NCBI GenBank assembly: GCA_949298955.1
Contig: CASFYQ010000013.1
Span: 697-50,919, forward strand
From: an uncultured Bacteroidales bacterium
GTDB taxonomy: Bacteria > Bacteroidota > Bacteroidia > Bacteroidales > Barnesiellaceae
Direction: 5' to 3'
Length of the DNA stretch: 50,223 nt
Shown here: positions 7,671-16,464 of the stretch, piece by piece
How the letters are laid out: every line of letters starts with the position of its first letter
Position numbering within the stretch: the stretch's first letter is position 1
Notes under the pieces: model-generated
What the model saw: only the letters and a program-made list of their open reading frames with translations
What the model was told of the DNA's origin: nothing
The model's database searches: none
Program-made: the position numbers and the translations under genes

Positions 7671-8444
7671 ATGAAAACAAAACTCTTTATGGCTGCTGCC
7701 CTGTTGCTGGCTGGGTCGCAGAGTGCCTGTGCCCAGCATACCACTCATGCCGTGGCTCATCGTGGTTATTGGAAATGTGAAGGCTCTGCCGAAAATTCGC
7801 TCACCGCATTGCAGAAAGCCCATGAGGCGGGCTGCTGGGGTTCGGAGCTGGATATTTGGCTGACGGGCGACGGCAAACTGGTGGTGAATCACGACCCTCA
7901 TACACTCGACGGGTTGGAGATTGAGAAGACCGATTTCGATAAAGTGACTCGCTCGAAATTGAAAAACGGCGAGACCGTTCCTTCGCTCGAAGCCTATCTC
8001 GATGCCGGGAAGAAACTGGCACCCATGATTCTGGTCTTGGAGCTGAAAACCCAGTCGACTCCCGAGCGGAATGCCGAGCTGGCCCGGAAGGTGGTCGATA
8101 TGGTGAAAGCCAAGGATATGGAGGCTCAGGTGGAATATATTGCATTCAGCAACCAGGTGGGAACCGAACTTATTCGGCTGGCCCCCGAGGCACAGGTGGC
8201 CTATCTCAATGGCGACAAGACTCCGGCCGAACTCAAAGAGTTGGGCTATACCGGGCTCGACTATGCCCACAAGGTGCTGAAAAAGAACAGCCATTGGATT
8301 GACGAGGCGCACAAGCTGGGCCTCACCGTGAATGTGTGGACGGTCAACAAGGCCGAAGACTTGCAGTATTTCATCGACCATAAGGCCGACTATATCACGA
8401 CCAACGAACCGGCTCTTTTGTTGGAGATGCTTAAAAAGAGATAA
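7671..8444 (+). CDS. Glycerophosphodiester phosphodiesterase (secreted)
   Basis: I chose the ATG at 7671 because it begins the signal peptide MKTKLFMAAALLLAGSQSA. An ATG at 7665 adds two residues, and a longer open frame from 7557 would overlap the upstream gene without a matching signal. The mature protein has the GDPD family core: AHRGYW (catalytic His-Arg), the SAENSL acidic residue, ELDIWLTGDG and VVNHDP (second His), then a TIM barrel ending in VNVWTVNKAEDLQYFI and ADYITTNEP. These enzymes hydrolyse deacylated phospholipids to glycerol 3-phosphate and an alcohol. It is GlpQ/UgpQ-like, but the precise substrate is not visible. It is the last gene of the HAD operon, with a terminator 27 bp downstream. 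Confidence 0.85.
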   Translation: MKTKLFMAAALLLAGSQSACAQHTTHAVAHRGYWKCEGSAENSLTALQKAHEAGCWGSELDIWLTGDGKLVVNHDPHTLDGLEIEKTDFDKVTRSKLKNGETVPSLEAYLDAGKKLAPMILVLELKTQSTPERNAELARKVVDMVKAKDMEAQVEYIAFSNQVGTELIRLAPEAQVAYLNGDKTPAELKELGYTGLDYAHKVLKKNSHWIDEAHKLGLTVNVWTVNKAEDLQYFIDHKADYITTNEPALLLEMLKKR

Positions 8445-8470
8445 CCGGCCGATTGTCCCGACCGGGTTGC

Positions 8471-8504
8471 AGGGTCGTATCGAGCGCACGATACGGCCCT
8501 TTTT
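8471..8504 (+). terminator. Intrinsic terminator of the HAD/GDPD operon
   Basis: A 12-bp stem, AGGGTCGTATCG pairing with CGATACGGCCCT with one wobble pair and loop AGCGCA, is followed directly by TTTT. Confidence 0.9.
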
Positions 8505-8734
8505 CGTGAAAGATCGTTTCTCTCGATGCCTGACGGGGACGAGTCGTCGTGCCTGCGATCGGCAGGCGTGTGGGAAGAGTGGGTGCGGATAGGCCGATGG
8601 GTTTTCCCCCCCTGCGAGTCTCACCGTTGCTTGCCTTGCATTCTCCCGGTGGCGTGGGCGTGCGACAGTCAATCAACCTCTATCGGTGGGGCGGTCGATG
8701 CTGCCGGCTGCAATGGGTGCTCCGGTCGGGGGAA
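8505..8734. other. Intergenic spacer without recognised features
   Basis: This is about 230 bp between two convergent terminators. It is G+C-rich with no codon pattern I trust and no known RNA. The ORFs that cross it on either strand lack family resemblance. Confidence 0.5.
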
Positions 8735-8768
8735 TAAAAAAGGGAGGCAAACCCGAGTCTGCCTCCCT
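8735..8768 (-). terminator. Intrinsic terminator of the duplicated-domain gene
   Basis: On the minus strand, AGGGAGGCA pairs with TGCCTCCCT around a 10-nt loop and is followed by TTTTTTATT. It ends 28 bp after the stop codon of the gene at 8797. Confidence 0.9.
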
Positions 8769-8796
8769 GCGTGTAGTTAGATGTCGTTGTGTGCGA

Positions 8797-10251
8797 TTAG
8801 AATACGATAACCTTTTGGCGACCGATTACATAGATGCCGGCAGGCAGTTCTACGATGTTGGTTCCCTCGACGAGGTCGAGTTGACGAACTTGTGCGCCGG
8901 TGAGGGCATAGACGGCAACCCGGGCGGCCTCGGTCGTTTCGATGGTCACCTGGCCTTTACCGTTGATGATTTTCATGTTGGCAACTTCTACATTTTCAAT
9001 GCCCGTAGCGGGGTCTTCGTCGAGCTTGTAGAGGGTGAGGTTTTCCTGGCTGCCGGTGTAGCAGGCAAAACGAGGGGAGTTGGCGTTGTATTGGAGCAGA
9101 CGGCCCGGTACAGCCTTGTTTTCGCAAGAGAAGAAACCGTCGGCAAACGTGAATGTCCAGTCGCTGTTGTCTGGGGTGTATTCTTCGTAAATGTATGCGT
9201 TGTTACCGCTGCCTCTGTAACCGGCGAAGATATTGTCGCCATTGCTGATTGACATATAGCCGTTGGCTTGTGTGGTGATGTCCCAGATAATCGATTGGTC
9301 GTCGGTTACGATTTTGCCTTCGGTGAGATTAACGTCGGTGTACATGAAATAATCTTTTGTATTGGTGGTGTTCATGGCTCTCACCGAGGTAGCCTCGTCG
9401 CTCTCCTGATAAACGATGATGTATTGACCGTCGGTTACGGATCCGTTGGTTACTTTGGTAAAGGTTTTGACCAGAGCCGGGTCTACCACTTTCAATGTGT
9501 ATTCTACGAATGCGGCATCGTAGGTAGCCGTTTCGGCTACTTCGGCCTTGATGGTAGTTGTACCGCCAGCAACCAACGTAACAAGACCTTTCTGGTTGAT
9601 GGTGGCAACCTCGTGGTCGCTGCTGCTATACACGATGGTGGCATCGGAAGCCGATGTAGCTACACTGCTGTAACTGCCATCGGTCAACTGCTTGGTTACA
9701 TCGCCTGTGATACCGGTGAAGGCCAGGTTGGGATTCGACTTACCCGTTTCTTCGAGTTTATAGAGAGTTAAGTCGGGTTGAGTATTTTTATAGCAAGCGA
9801 AATATTTGCCCGATGCGTTGTATTCCAATGAACGATTGGAGTATTGAACATTGGTTGCCCGGAACAAGTCTTTAACTATGCTAAAAGTAAATTCGCATTT
9901 TTCAGCGGTAAAACTGCCCAACGAAGCTGCGTTTGAATTTCCTCCATTACCGGCGTAGAGGTCTCCGTTGCTGATGCTTTTGCCATTCTCGGTCGTGGTG
10001 ATGTCCCATACAATCGAGGCATCGGGGTTGAGAATGCTGTTGTCTGTAACCGTAATTTCGGTAGCGGCAATACGGGTTCCGCTCATTTCATTCTTCATAG
10101 CGTATGTATTGCCATAGGCAATCACATACTTGCCATCGGTCAGTTCGTCGAGCGTGGAGATTTTGGTATAGGTGTCGGCCCAACCTGCATTCACTCCACA
10201 TAACAGCGTTACTAATAAGATAGCTGTGCGTAAAAAGTAGTTTTTCTTCAT
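8797..10251 (-). CDS. Secreted protein with duplicated beta domain, Ig-like (Big_2) domain and T9SS-like C-terminus
   Basis: This encodes 484 residues with a signal peptide (MKKNYFLRTAILLVTLLCG, cleavage near GWAD). Two homologous domains are visible, residues about 27-165 and 265-410. Both start YTKIS/FTKVT with a DGKYVI/DGQYII motif, contain IVWDIT/IIWDIT and SISNGD, and end with FACYxxxQxxLTLYKL(D/E)E. Between them lies a bacterial Ig-like domain with ATINQKGLVTLVAGGTTTI. The last 60 residues (MKIINGKGQVTIE, then VYALTGAQVRQLDL and LPAGIYVIG) have the form of a T9SS sorting domain. It is probably exported by the type IX system and surface-bound or released. No catalytic motif is seen, so binding to a carbohydrate or protein is only a guess. 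It stands alone, with its own promoter and terminator. Confidence 0.75.
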   Translation of the reverse strand: MKKNYFLRTAILLVTLLCGVNAGWADTYTKISTLDELTDGKYVIAYGNTYAMKNEMSGTRIAATEITVTDNSILNPDASIVWDITTTENGKSISNGDLYAGNGGNSNAASLGSFTAEKCEFTFSIVKDLFRATNVQYSNRSLEYNASGKYFACYKNTQPDLTLYKLEETGKSNPNLAFTGITGDVTKQLTDGSYSSVATSASDATIVYSSSDHEVATINQKGLVTLVAGGTTTIKAEVAETATYDAAFVEYTLKVVDPALVKTFTKVTNGSVTDGQYIIVYQESDEATSVRAMNTTNTKDYFMYTDVNLTEGKIVTDDQSIIWDITTQANGYMSISNGDNIFAGYRGSGNNAYIYEEYTPDNSDWTFTFADGFFSCENKAVPGRLLQYNANSPRFACYTGSQENLTLYKLDEDPATGIENVEVANMKIINGKGQVTIETTEAARVAVYALTGAQVRQLDLVEGTNIVELPAGIYVIGRQKVIVF

Positions 10252-10317
10252 AGATATAATATTTAGAGTTCTTGTATTCTATATGTTTTGTTTTAGAGCT
10301 TTTTATTAAGGGCTAAA

Positions 10318-10325
10318 CAAAAATA
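10318..10325 (-). promoter_or_regulatory. -7 promoter box for the gene at 8797-10251
   Basis: On the minus strand it reads TATTTTTG, matching TAnnTTTG. It gives a leader of about 60 nt. Confidence 0.5.
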
Positions 10326-10456
10326 TAAAATTGCTCTCGAAAGAAAAAGATTTTTTGTGAGAAACTTTCTTTTTTTAATGAAAATGTCATACGTTCCTCT
10401 CGATTCGCCCAGTTTTTATTTATTTTGCAGCGTCGATAGACTCAAATCATAGCATA

Positions 10457-10948
10457 ATGGAAAAAGAGAAGATAAAGAAGCCGGTGAAGATTTTGTTTGT
10501 ATGTCTGGGGAATATCTGCCGGTCGCCGGCAGCCGAGGGGGTGTTTTTGCATTTGGCTCGCGAGCGGGGTGTTACCGGTTGTTTCGAGGTAGACTCGGCG
10601 GGGACTTACGGAGGTCATGCCGGGGAGTTGCCCGACCCTCGCATGCGGGCACATGCGGCTCGTCGGGGGTATCTGCTGGAACATCGCAGCCGGCCGGTGT
10701 GTCCCGACGATTTTGACCGTTTCGACCTGATTCTGGGTATGGACGATCGCAATATCGACACGCTGCGGTCGATGGCCGATACGCCCGAGCAGACGGCCAA
10801 GGTGCAGCGCATGACCGACTATTGCCGCCACTATCCGGTCGACTGTATTCCCGACCCTTATTATGGCGGGGCCGATGGTTTTGAAAATGTGCTGAATGTG
10901 CTCGAAGATGCCTGCGAGGGGCTTATCGATTCGTTGGTCGATGCGTAG
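10457..10948 (+). CDS. Low-molecular-weight protein-tyrosine phosphatase
   Basis: This encodes 163 residues. The catalytic P-loop CLGNICRSP (CX5R-S type, residues about 15-23) lies near the N-terminus and the general-acid motif DPYYGG near the C-terminus, the defining pair of the LMW-PTP family. The length matches the family. Such proteins remove phosphate from phosphotyrosine, and some family members act as arsenate reductases. Nothing nearby (no tyrosine kinase, no ars genes) points to a particular substrate. It is transcribed alone, divergent from the gene at 8797, and convergent with waaA; its stop lies 52 bp from the waaA stop. Confidence 0.9.
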   Translation: MEKEKIKKPVKILFVCLGNICRSPAAEGVFLHLARERGVTGCFEVDSAGTYGGHAGELPDPRMRAHAARRGYLLEHRSRPVCPDDFDRFDLILGMDDRNIDTLRSMADTPEQTAKVQRMTDYCRHYPVDCIPDPYYGGADGFENVLNVLEDACEGLIDSLVDA

Positions 10949-11000
10949 CTTTCGCGCTCTTGGAGTGCTGCCGGGAGGGGCAGGAGGTTCCCTTTGACAA

Positions 11001-12248
11001 TTAGCCTTTTGTTTCGCTTTCGATACCGAAGAGCGATTGGAGAATGCGCCGGGTTGCCCCTGTGTGCGAGGCGATGTAGTGCCCGGCGTTGTGGCTGGCT
11101 GTGGCCAGGCGGTCGGCATCGTAGAGCAGGCTGTCGGCCAGGGCGTCGAACTCCTCGCCCGAGGTGATGGCAAATCCGCCGCCGCAGGCCATCAGTTCGT
11201 GGGCTTCTTTGAACCGCTGGTGGTTGGGCCCGAAGACGACGGGCAGGTCGTAGACGGCCGCCTCGGCAATGTTGTGTATGCCGGCACCGAATCCGCCGCC
11301 CACATAGGCGAGGGTGCCGTAGCGGTAGATCGAGGAGAGCAGCCCGAAGCAGTCGATGATGAGGCAGTCGCACGATGCGACGCGCTCGGGTGTGGCCCGG
11401 GTGTAGCGCAGGGCGGGGCGTTGCAGACGGCTCTCGATGAAGGCGAGGTGCGACTCGTGAATCTCGTGCGGTGCCAAGATGAGTTTGATGTCGTCGTGGC
11501 GGTTGAAGTAGTCGATGAGAAACTCTTCGTCCTTGGGCCATGAACTGCCGGCGACAAGAATCTTCCTGCCTTGGGCGAAGGTCTCGACGAGGGGCAGCTC
11601 CTTGGCCGACCGGCGAATGTCGCTCACGCGGTCGAAGCGGGTGTCGCCCACGACCGAGACGTTGGTGATGCCGATGCCGGCGAGCAGTTGGCGCGACTGT
11701 TCGTTCTGGATATAGAGGTGGGTGAAGTTGCGCAGGATACGGCGGAAGTAGCCTCCGTAGAAGCGGAAGAATATCTGGTTGGGGCGGAAGATGGCCGAGA
11801 TGATGTAGGTGGGAATCTCCCGACGTTTGAGTTCGTTGAGGTAGTTGGCCCAAAATTCATATTTGATGAATATGGCTTCGGTGGGGCGGGTGAGGTCGAG
11901 AAACCGTTTCACATTGCCGGGCAGGTCGAAGGGGAGGTAGCACACGAGGTCGGCTCCTTCGTAGTTTTTGCGCACTTCGTATCCCGAAGGGGAGAAGAAG
12001 GTGAGCAGAATGGGGGTGTCGGGGCGGGCTTTGCGAATGGCTTCGATGAGGGGCCGGCCTTGTTCGAACTCGCCGAGCGACGAGGCGTGTATCCACAGGT
12101 AGCCGCCTTGCGGGCGGGCCTTTTGCGCGAGGTAGTCGAAGACGCCTTTTTGTCCCCGAGTCAGCTTGCGGGCCTTGGCGTTGCGGGCACCGGCCAGAGC
12201 GACCAGCTGTTTGTAGCTATATATACCAAAATTATAAATCCATTTCAT
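11001..12248 (-). CDS. waaA: 3-deoxy-D-manno-octulosonic-acid (Kdo) transferase
   Basis: This encodes 415 residues from the ATG at 12248. A TTG two codons upstream is open but less likely. It matches WaaA/KdtA: the N-terminal membrane-associated stretch with YKQLVALAG, then IHASSLGEFEQGRPLI (the conserved GE motif holding the catalytic Glu), TFFSPSGYEVRKNY, and the glycosyltransferase GT-B C-terminal domain with GDTRFDRV, SSWPKDEE and YVGGGFGAGIHNI. It transfers Kdo to lipid A precursor at the inner face of the cytoplasmic membrane. It is the last gene of a minus-strand series, 28 bp after the barrel-like gene and downstream of gltX. Confidence 0.93.
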   Translation of the reverse strand: MKWIYNFGIYSYKQLVALAGARNAKARKLTRGQKGVFDYLAQKARPQGGYLWIHASSLGEFEQGRPLIEAIRKARPDTPILLTFFSPSGYEVRKNYEGADLVCYLPFDLPGNVKRFLDLTRPTEAIFIKYEFWANYLNELKRREIPTYIISAIFRPNQIFFRFYGGYFRRILRNFTHLYIQNEQSRQLLAGIGITNVSVVGDTRFDRVSDIRRSAKELPLVETFAQGRKILVAGSSWPKDEEFLIDYFNRHDDIKLILAPHEIHESHLAFIESRLQRPALRYTRATPERVASCDCLIIDCFGLLSSIYRYGTLAYVGGGFGAGIHNIAEAAVYDLPVVFGPNHQRFKEAHELMACGGGFAITSGEEFDALADSLLYDADRLATASHNAGHYIASHTGATRRILQSLFGIESETKG

Positions 12249-12276
12249 AGCCAACGAATTTCTCGTGTGTGTAGGT

Positions 12277-13359
12277 TTACAAGATGTTTTTCAAATATTC
12301 CCGCCTTTTTCCCTTGCCCCGGTCTCGCCAGGCCTGGTCGTCGAGATAGAACCGCACGATGAGTTGTTGTTGCAGGTCGCAGTGTCCCGGCGTGTAGTGC
12401 AGGTTGATCGAGGCCATGCAGTTGAGGTAGCTCTTGCGGAAGATATAGGCGTAGATATCGGTGCGGTTGTAGGTGGGCGACTGGTAGAAGGGGTCTCCCT
12501 GGTTGAGCTGTGCCCCCAGTTGGGGATAGAAGGGCATTTGTGCCCCGCCTTTGTAGAAGGTGTTGTGCAGCCCCAGGAAACGCCATTCGGCCAGCAGGTC
12601 GATGAGAATGCCCTGCGGGTGGTGCCAGGTGCCTATGTTGCGCAGCCGTTCGAGGCTGATGTGATAGCCCACTTTGAGGGTGAGCGTGTCGAGCGGTGTA
12701 TAAGGGGTGAGGTCTACTCCCACGTAGGGGCTGGCTATGAGGTTGTCGGTCACGGTGTAGCGGTCGTCCGAGTTGCGGGGACGAGCCAGGTGATTCATGA
12801 CCAGATGCCCGCCGGCAAAGAGGTAGGGCAGGGGTTGCCATCGCCCGTTGAACACGACCATGAAGGCTTCGCGTTTCACCTCGGTTTGTACCTGCCGCCA
12901 ATCGACATACAGCTCGGCAAAACCTTTGCCGGGGTGTATGTACTGGAAGAGTGCTCCTGCCAGGTTGGGGCGGAAATAGGATAGCGAGTCGTATTGCAGG
13001 ATAGCCGGTACGTTTTCGAGCAGTTGGGTGCGGGGAAACATACCCATCGACATGAGGAATCGGGGCGACGAATAGCGGTAGTATAGCGTGGGGTGTATGC
13101 GGGCATTCTCGGTAGAGCCGTCGATGGGCTGTACCCATGAGGCTCCGGCCATGAGCGTGCTGCGGCCCATGCGCAATCCTACCTCGGGCGACAGGCGCGT
13201 GCCGAAGAAGGTTTGTGACTCGGCCTTGGAATAACCGTATTCCCGGTTGTCGAAGAAGGCCGTCATGTCGACACTCCAAGCGACTTGCTGCGCTTTTGCG
13301 GGGAGCAGTGCAGCCAGGAGAGCGGCAACGAGCAGGATATGTGTGCGACGACAGTTCAT
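12277..13359 (-). CDS. Predicted outer-membrane beta-barrel protein of unknown function
   Basis: This encodes 360 residues. The start at 13359 gives a proper signal peptide ([24 protein letters not shown]) and shares one base with the gltX stop (TGATG). Longer open frames upstream run through gltX in the wrong frame. The mature sequence has alternating hydrophobic/polar segments rich in aromatic residues (IHPTLYYRYSSPRF, GGHLVMNHLARP, DIYAYIFRKSYLNCMASINLHY, QLIVRFYLDD), as expected for a 12-16-stranded barrel, although no terminal aromatic is present (it ends KNIL). I do not recognise the family. Its place between gltX and waaA in a tight operon hints at a link to envelope or LPS biogenesis, by context only. 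Confidence 0.65.
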   Translation of the reverse strand: MNCRRTHILLVAALLAALLPAKAQQVAWSVDMTAFFDNREYGYSKAESQTFFGTRLSPEVGLRMGRSTLMAGASWVQPIDGSTENARIHPTLYYRYSSPRFLMSMGMFPRTQLLENVPAILQYDSLSYFRPNLAGALFQYIHPGKGFAELYVDWRQVQTEVKREAFMVVFNGRWQPLPYLFAGGHLVMNHLARPRNSDDRYTVTDNLIASPYVGVDLTPYTPLDTLTLKVGYHISLERLRNIGTWHHPQGILIDLLAEWRFLGLHNTFYKGGAQMPFYPQLGAQLNQGDPFYQSPTYNRTDIYAYIFRKSYLNCMASINLHYTPGHCDLQQQLIVRFYLDDQAWRDRGKGKRREYLKNIL

Positions 13360-14882
13360 CAACCTATGTGTTCGATAGCTCGCTCGATGCGTTTGATGGT
13401 CTCTTCTTTGCCCATAATCTCGGTGATGTCGAACATGTGGGGGCCTTTGCATTCGCCCACTACGGCCAGGCGGAAGGCATTCATCACGTTGCCCAGGTGA
13501 TAGCCGTTGCGTTCGATCCAGCCGAGCACCACTCCTTCGGCGTGAGCCGACGAGAGGTCGTCGAGGTTGCGCAGAATCTCGATGAGTTCGCGCATGATGG
13601 CGGGGGTATCTTCTTTCCAGCGTTTCTTTACCGATTTTTCCTCGTAACTGGTGGGGGCTACGAAGAAGAAAGCGGCCTGGTCCCACAACTCTTTGACGAA
13701 GCTTACGCGGCCTTTTACCAGCCCGATGATGCGAGCCACGGTAGCGGGGTCGGCTTCGATGCCTTTCTCTCTGAGAATCGGCATGAAGAGGGTGGTGAGC
13801 TCTTCGTTGCTTTTCTCCTGTATGTATTTATGGTTGAACCATTTGCCTTTTTCGTAGTCGAATTTTGCTCCGCTCTTGCTGCATTTTTCGAGCGAGAAGA
13901 GTTTGATTAGCTCGTCCATCGACATGATTTCCTGGTCGTTGCCCGGGTTCCAGCCCAGCAGAGCGAGGAAATTCACCACGGCTTCGGGCAGATAGCCCGA
14001 CTCGCGGTAGCCCGACGAGACCTCGCCCGTCTTGGGGTCGTGCCATTCGAGCGGGAATACGGGGAATCCCAAACGGTCGCCGTCGCGCTTGCTCAGCTTG
14101 CCTTTGCCGTCGGGTTTCAACAGCAGGGGCAGGTGGGCGAACCGGGGCATGGAGTCTTCCCAGCCGAAGGCCCGATATAGCAGTACGTGCAGCGGGGCCG
14201 AGGGCAACCACTCTTCGCCTCGAATCACGTGCGAGACGAGCATCAGGTGGTCGTCGACGATGTTGGCCAAGTGGTAGGTGGGCAGGTTGTCGGCCGACTT
14301 GTAGAGAACCTTGTCGTCGAGAATCGACGAGTTGATGGTCACTTTGCCGCGAATGAGGTCGTCGACTACCACGTCTTCGCCCGGCTCGATTTTGAACCGT
14401 ACCACATACTGGGTGCCGTCGGCGATGAGGCGGTCGACCTCCTCTTTGCTCAGGGTGAGCGAGTTGCGCATCTGCATACGAGTCGATGCGTCGTATTGGA
14501 AATTGGGTATTTCGTTGCGTTTGGCATCCAGCTCGGCGGGCGTGTCGAAAGCGATGTAGGCTTTACCGGCATCGAGCAGCCGGTCTACATATTTGCGGTA
14601 AATTTCTTTCCGCTCCGATTGCCGGTAGGGGCCGTAGTTGCCTCCGTAGCTCACCCCTTCGTCGAAATGGATACCCAGCCATTCGAGCGCCTCGATGATG
14701 TAGGCCTCGGCTCCTGGCACGAAGCGTTGGGAGTCGGTATCCTCGATGCGGAAAATCATATCGCCGTGGTTTTGCTTGGCAAACAGGTAGTTATAGAGAG
14801 CGGTGCGGACTCCACCAATGTGCAGGGGGCCTGTGGGGCTGGGTGCGAAGCGCACCCGTACTTTTCTTTCGGTCATATTCAT
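13359..14882 (-). CDS. gltX: Glutamyl-tRNA synthetase
   Basis: About 507 residues from the ATG at 14882 (MNMTERKV). An ATG at 14876 is also possible. The far upstream ATG at 14912 is rejected because it precedes the promoter box at 14900-14907. Class I synthetase signatures are clear: [20 protein letters not shown] (HIGH motif) and KLSKRDGD (KMSKS motif). The C-terminal anticodon-binding helical domain follows. It charges tRNA-Glu in the cytoplasm. Only one GluRS is seen in the window. It is the first gene of gltX - barrel protein - waaA. Confidence 0.95.
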   Translation of the reverse strand: MNMTERKVRVRFAPSPTGPLHIGGVRTALYNYLFAKQNHGDMIFRIEDTDSQRFVPGAEAYIIEALEWLGIHFDEGVSYGGNYGPYRQSERKEIYRKYVDRLLDAGKAYIAFDTPAELDAKRNEIPNFQYDASTRMQMRNSLTLSKEEVDRLIADGTQYVVRFKIEPGEDVVVDDLIRGKVTINSSILDDKVLYKSADNLPTYHLANIVDDHLMLVSHVIRGEEWLPSAPLHVLLYRAFGWEDSMPRFAHLPLLLKPDGKGKLSKRDGDRLGFPVFPLEWHDPKTGEVSSGYRESGYLPEAVVNFLALLGWNPGNDQEIMSMDELIKLFSLEKCSKSGAKFDYEKGKWFNHKYIQEKSNEELTTLFMPILREKGIEADPATVARIIGLVKGRVSFVKELWDQAAFFFVAPTSYEEKSVKKRWKEDTPAIMRELIEILRNLDDLSSAHAEGVVLGWIERNGYHLGNVMNAFRLAVVGECKGPHMFDITEIMGKEETIKRIERAIEHIG

Positions 14883-14899
14883 ATTGTTGAAAAACTCGA

Positions 14900-14907
14900 C
14901 AAAATTA
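14900..14907 (-). promoter_or_regulatory. -7 promoter box of gltX
   Basis: The minus strand reads TAATTTTG, a perfect TAnnTTTG. The start site would fall near 14893, leaving a leader of only 10-17 nt before gltX. This fixes the gltX start downstream of 14893. Confidence 0.65.
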
Positions 14908-14985
14908 AACATTTTTTTTGATTTAGCCTATATGCTCCTGTATATTCTGTGCGGCGACGGCCGCAGCCGTGCGGTAGCCGGGGGG

Positions 14986-15189
14986 CTAATCGTTCAGCTC
15001 GTTCAGGATTTTCTGTAAGGCTTCGTCGGTTTCGAAGAGCTTCGACTTGCAGAATTTGAGCAGTTCGAGCGAACGTGCGGTGCACTTTTGCAGTTCGTCG
15101 ATTGCATATTCGTTGTTCTGCAATTTGGCGACAATCGATTCCAGTTCGGCTATCGCTTCGGAGTAGGAGAGTTCGGTTTTCTTGGCCAT
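14986..15189 (-). CDS. xseB: Exodeoxyribonuclease VII small subunit
   Basis: This encodes 67 residues, a normal size for XseB. The SYSEAIAELESIVAKLQ segment followed by a second helix with LQKCTARSLELLKFCKSKL is the family hallmark of a two-helix coiled-coil hairpin. It forms a heteromultimer with XseA, the catalytic subunit encoded 9 bp upstream, and the enzyme degrades single-stranded DNA. It is the last gene of mnmA - subtilase - xseA - xseB. gltX lies downstream and has its own promoter. Confidence 0.93.
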   Translation of the reverse strand: MAKKTELSYSEAIAELESIVAKLQNNEYAIDELQKCTARSLELLKFCKSKLFETDEALQKILNELND

Positions 15190-15198
15190 ATCGGTAAA

Positions 15199-16464
15199 CT
15201 ATTTGTTTTTGGCGGATTGAGTGTTTTCGACCCGGCTTACGGCCGTTCCGTCGGCCAGCAGGGTCTCGATGGTATCGCCGGGAGCGAGGTCGTCGATGCT
15301 CTTGACCACCCGGCCGTGGTGCAGGGTGAGGCTGTATCCTCGTTGCAGCAGGGAGTGGGGCGAAACCAGTTCTACCGTTTTTTCGAGGGTTTCGAGCCTA
15401 TTCCGTTCGGCGTCGAGCCGGGAGCGCAGGGCGTGTTTTATCTGTTCGAGCCACAGGTCGCTGCGGTGCCGTTCGTTCAAGATGCGCCGTTCGACCAGCC
15501 TGGGCAGGTCGGCGGTGGCTCGTTGCAAGGTCTGTTTTTCGCGTTGGAGGCGGTTGCGCACCTCGTCGCTCAGGGCGAGGGAGAGCCCGGCTACGTGCAA
15601 ATCGGCCTCGTGCAGGCGGGCGATAATCCACTCGGCTGCGGCGGTAGGGGTCTTGACCCGGGTATTGGCTACCAGGTCGATGACGGTGTCGTCGCGCTCG
15701 TGGCCTATGCCGGTGATGACGGGCAGGGGAAACTGGGCAATATTGACAGCCAGCGGGTAGCTGTCGAAGCTGTTGAGGTCGGAGGTGGCTCCGCCGCCCC
15801 TGATGATGACTACCCCGTCGAACAGATTTTCGTGGCGGGCGATGCGGTCGAGGGCTTCGATAATCGAGCTTTCGGTTTGTGCGCCTTGCATCGAGGCGGT
15901 GAAGAGAGCGGTATATACTTTATATCCGTAGGGATTGTTTTGTAACTGGTTCATAAAGTCGCCATATCCGGCGGCCGAGGGTGAGGAGATAACGGCAAAG
16001 CGTTGAGGCAGTGCGGGCCAGACGAGCTCTTTGTTCATGTCGGCGACCCCCTCGTCGCGCAACTGTTGCAGGATAGCGGCCCGGCGACGGGCGGCATCGC
16101 CCAGGGTATAGGCGGGGTCGATGTCGTGGACGGTGAGGCTGTAACCGTATAGCTCGTGGAAGGAGGGGCTTGCCAGAATGAGAATCTTGATGCCCGCAGA
16201 GAGTGTCTGCCCGGTCGACTGTTCGAACCAGGGTTTCAGCAGGCGGAATGTGGCGGCCCAGATTGTGGCGCGGGCTTTGGCAATGGTTCGGCCCGAGGAC
16301 TCTTCTTTCTCGATGAGTTCGAGGTAGCAGTGCCCCGATGAGTGTACACGGGCTTCGCTCACTTCGGCACGCACCCAGTATCGCTCGGGCAACGACGTTT
16401 GCAGGGCGTCGCGCACGCAGGCGTTGAGTTCGTAGAGCGAGAGTTCTTTTTTTTCGGTCGTCAT
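15199..16464 (-). CDS. xseA: Exodeoxyribonuclease VII large subunit
   Basis: This encodes 421 residues from the ATG at 16464, which overlaps the stop of the upstream peptidase gene by 4 bp (ATGA). The start gives MTTEKKELSLYELNACVRDAL. An N-terminal OB-fold (residues about 1-100: YWVRAEVSEARVHSSGHCYLEL) is followed by the nuclease core with SSPSAAGYGDFMNQL, IIRGGGATSDLNSFD and GIGHERDDTVIDLVA, whose GGG..DL and H-RD residues form the active site. A coiled-coil region for XseB binding and a closing YSLTLHHGRVV segment end the protein. Function: ssDNA exonuclease in repair. Confidence 0.95.
   Translation of the reverse strand: MTTEKKELSLYELNACVRDALQTSLPERYWVRAEVSEARVHSSGHCYLELIEKEESSGRTIAKARATIWAATFRLLKPWFEQSTGQTLSAGIKILILASPSFHELYGYSLTVHDIDPAYTLGDAARRRAAILQQLRDEGVADMNKELVWPALPQRFAVISSPSAAGYGDFMNQLQNNPYGYKVYTALFTASMQGAQTESSIIEALDRIARHENLFDGVVIIRGGGATSDLNSFDSYPLAVNIAQFPLPVITGIGHERDDTVIDLVANTRVKTPTAAAEWIIARLHEADLHVAGLSLALSDEVRNRLQREKQTLQRATADLPRLVERRILNERHRSDLWLEQIKHALRSRLDAERNRLETLEKTVELVSPHSLLQRGYSLTLHHGRVVKSIDDLAPGDTIETLLADGTAVSRVENTQSAKNK

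Noticed and set aside
14883..14912. Upstream start for gltX at 14912
   Set aside because: It lies upstream of the promoter box at 14900-14907 and adds residues not seen before the [10 protein letters not shown] core.
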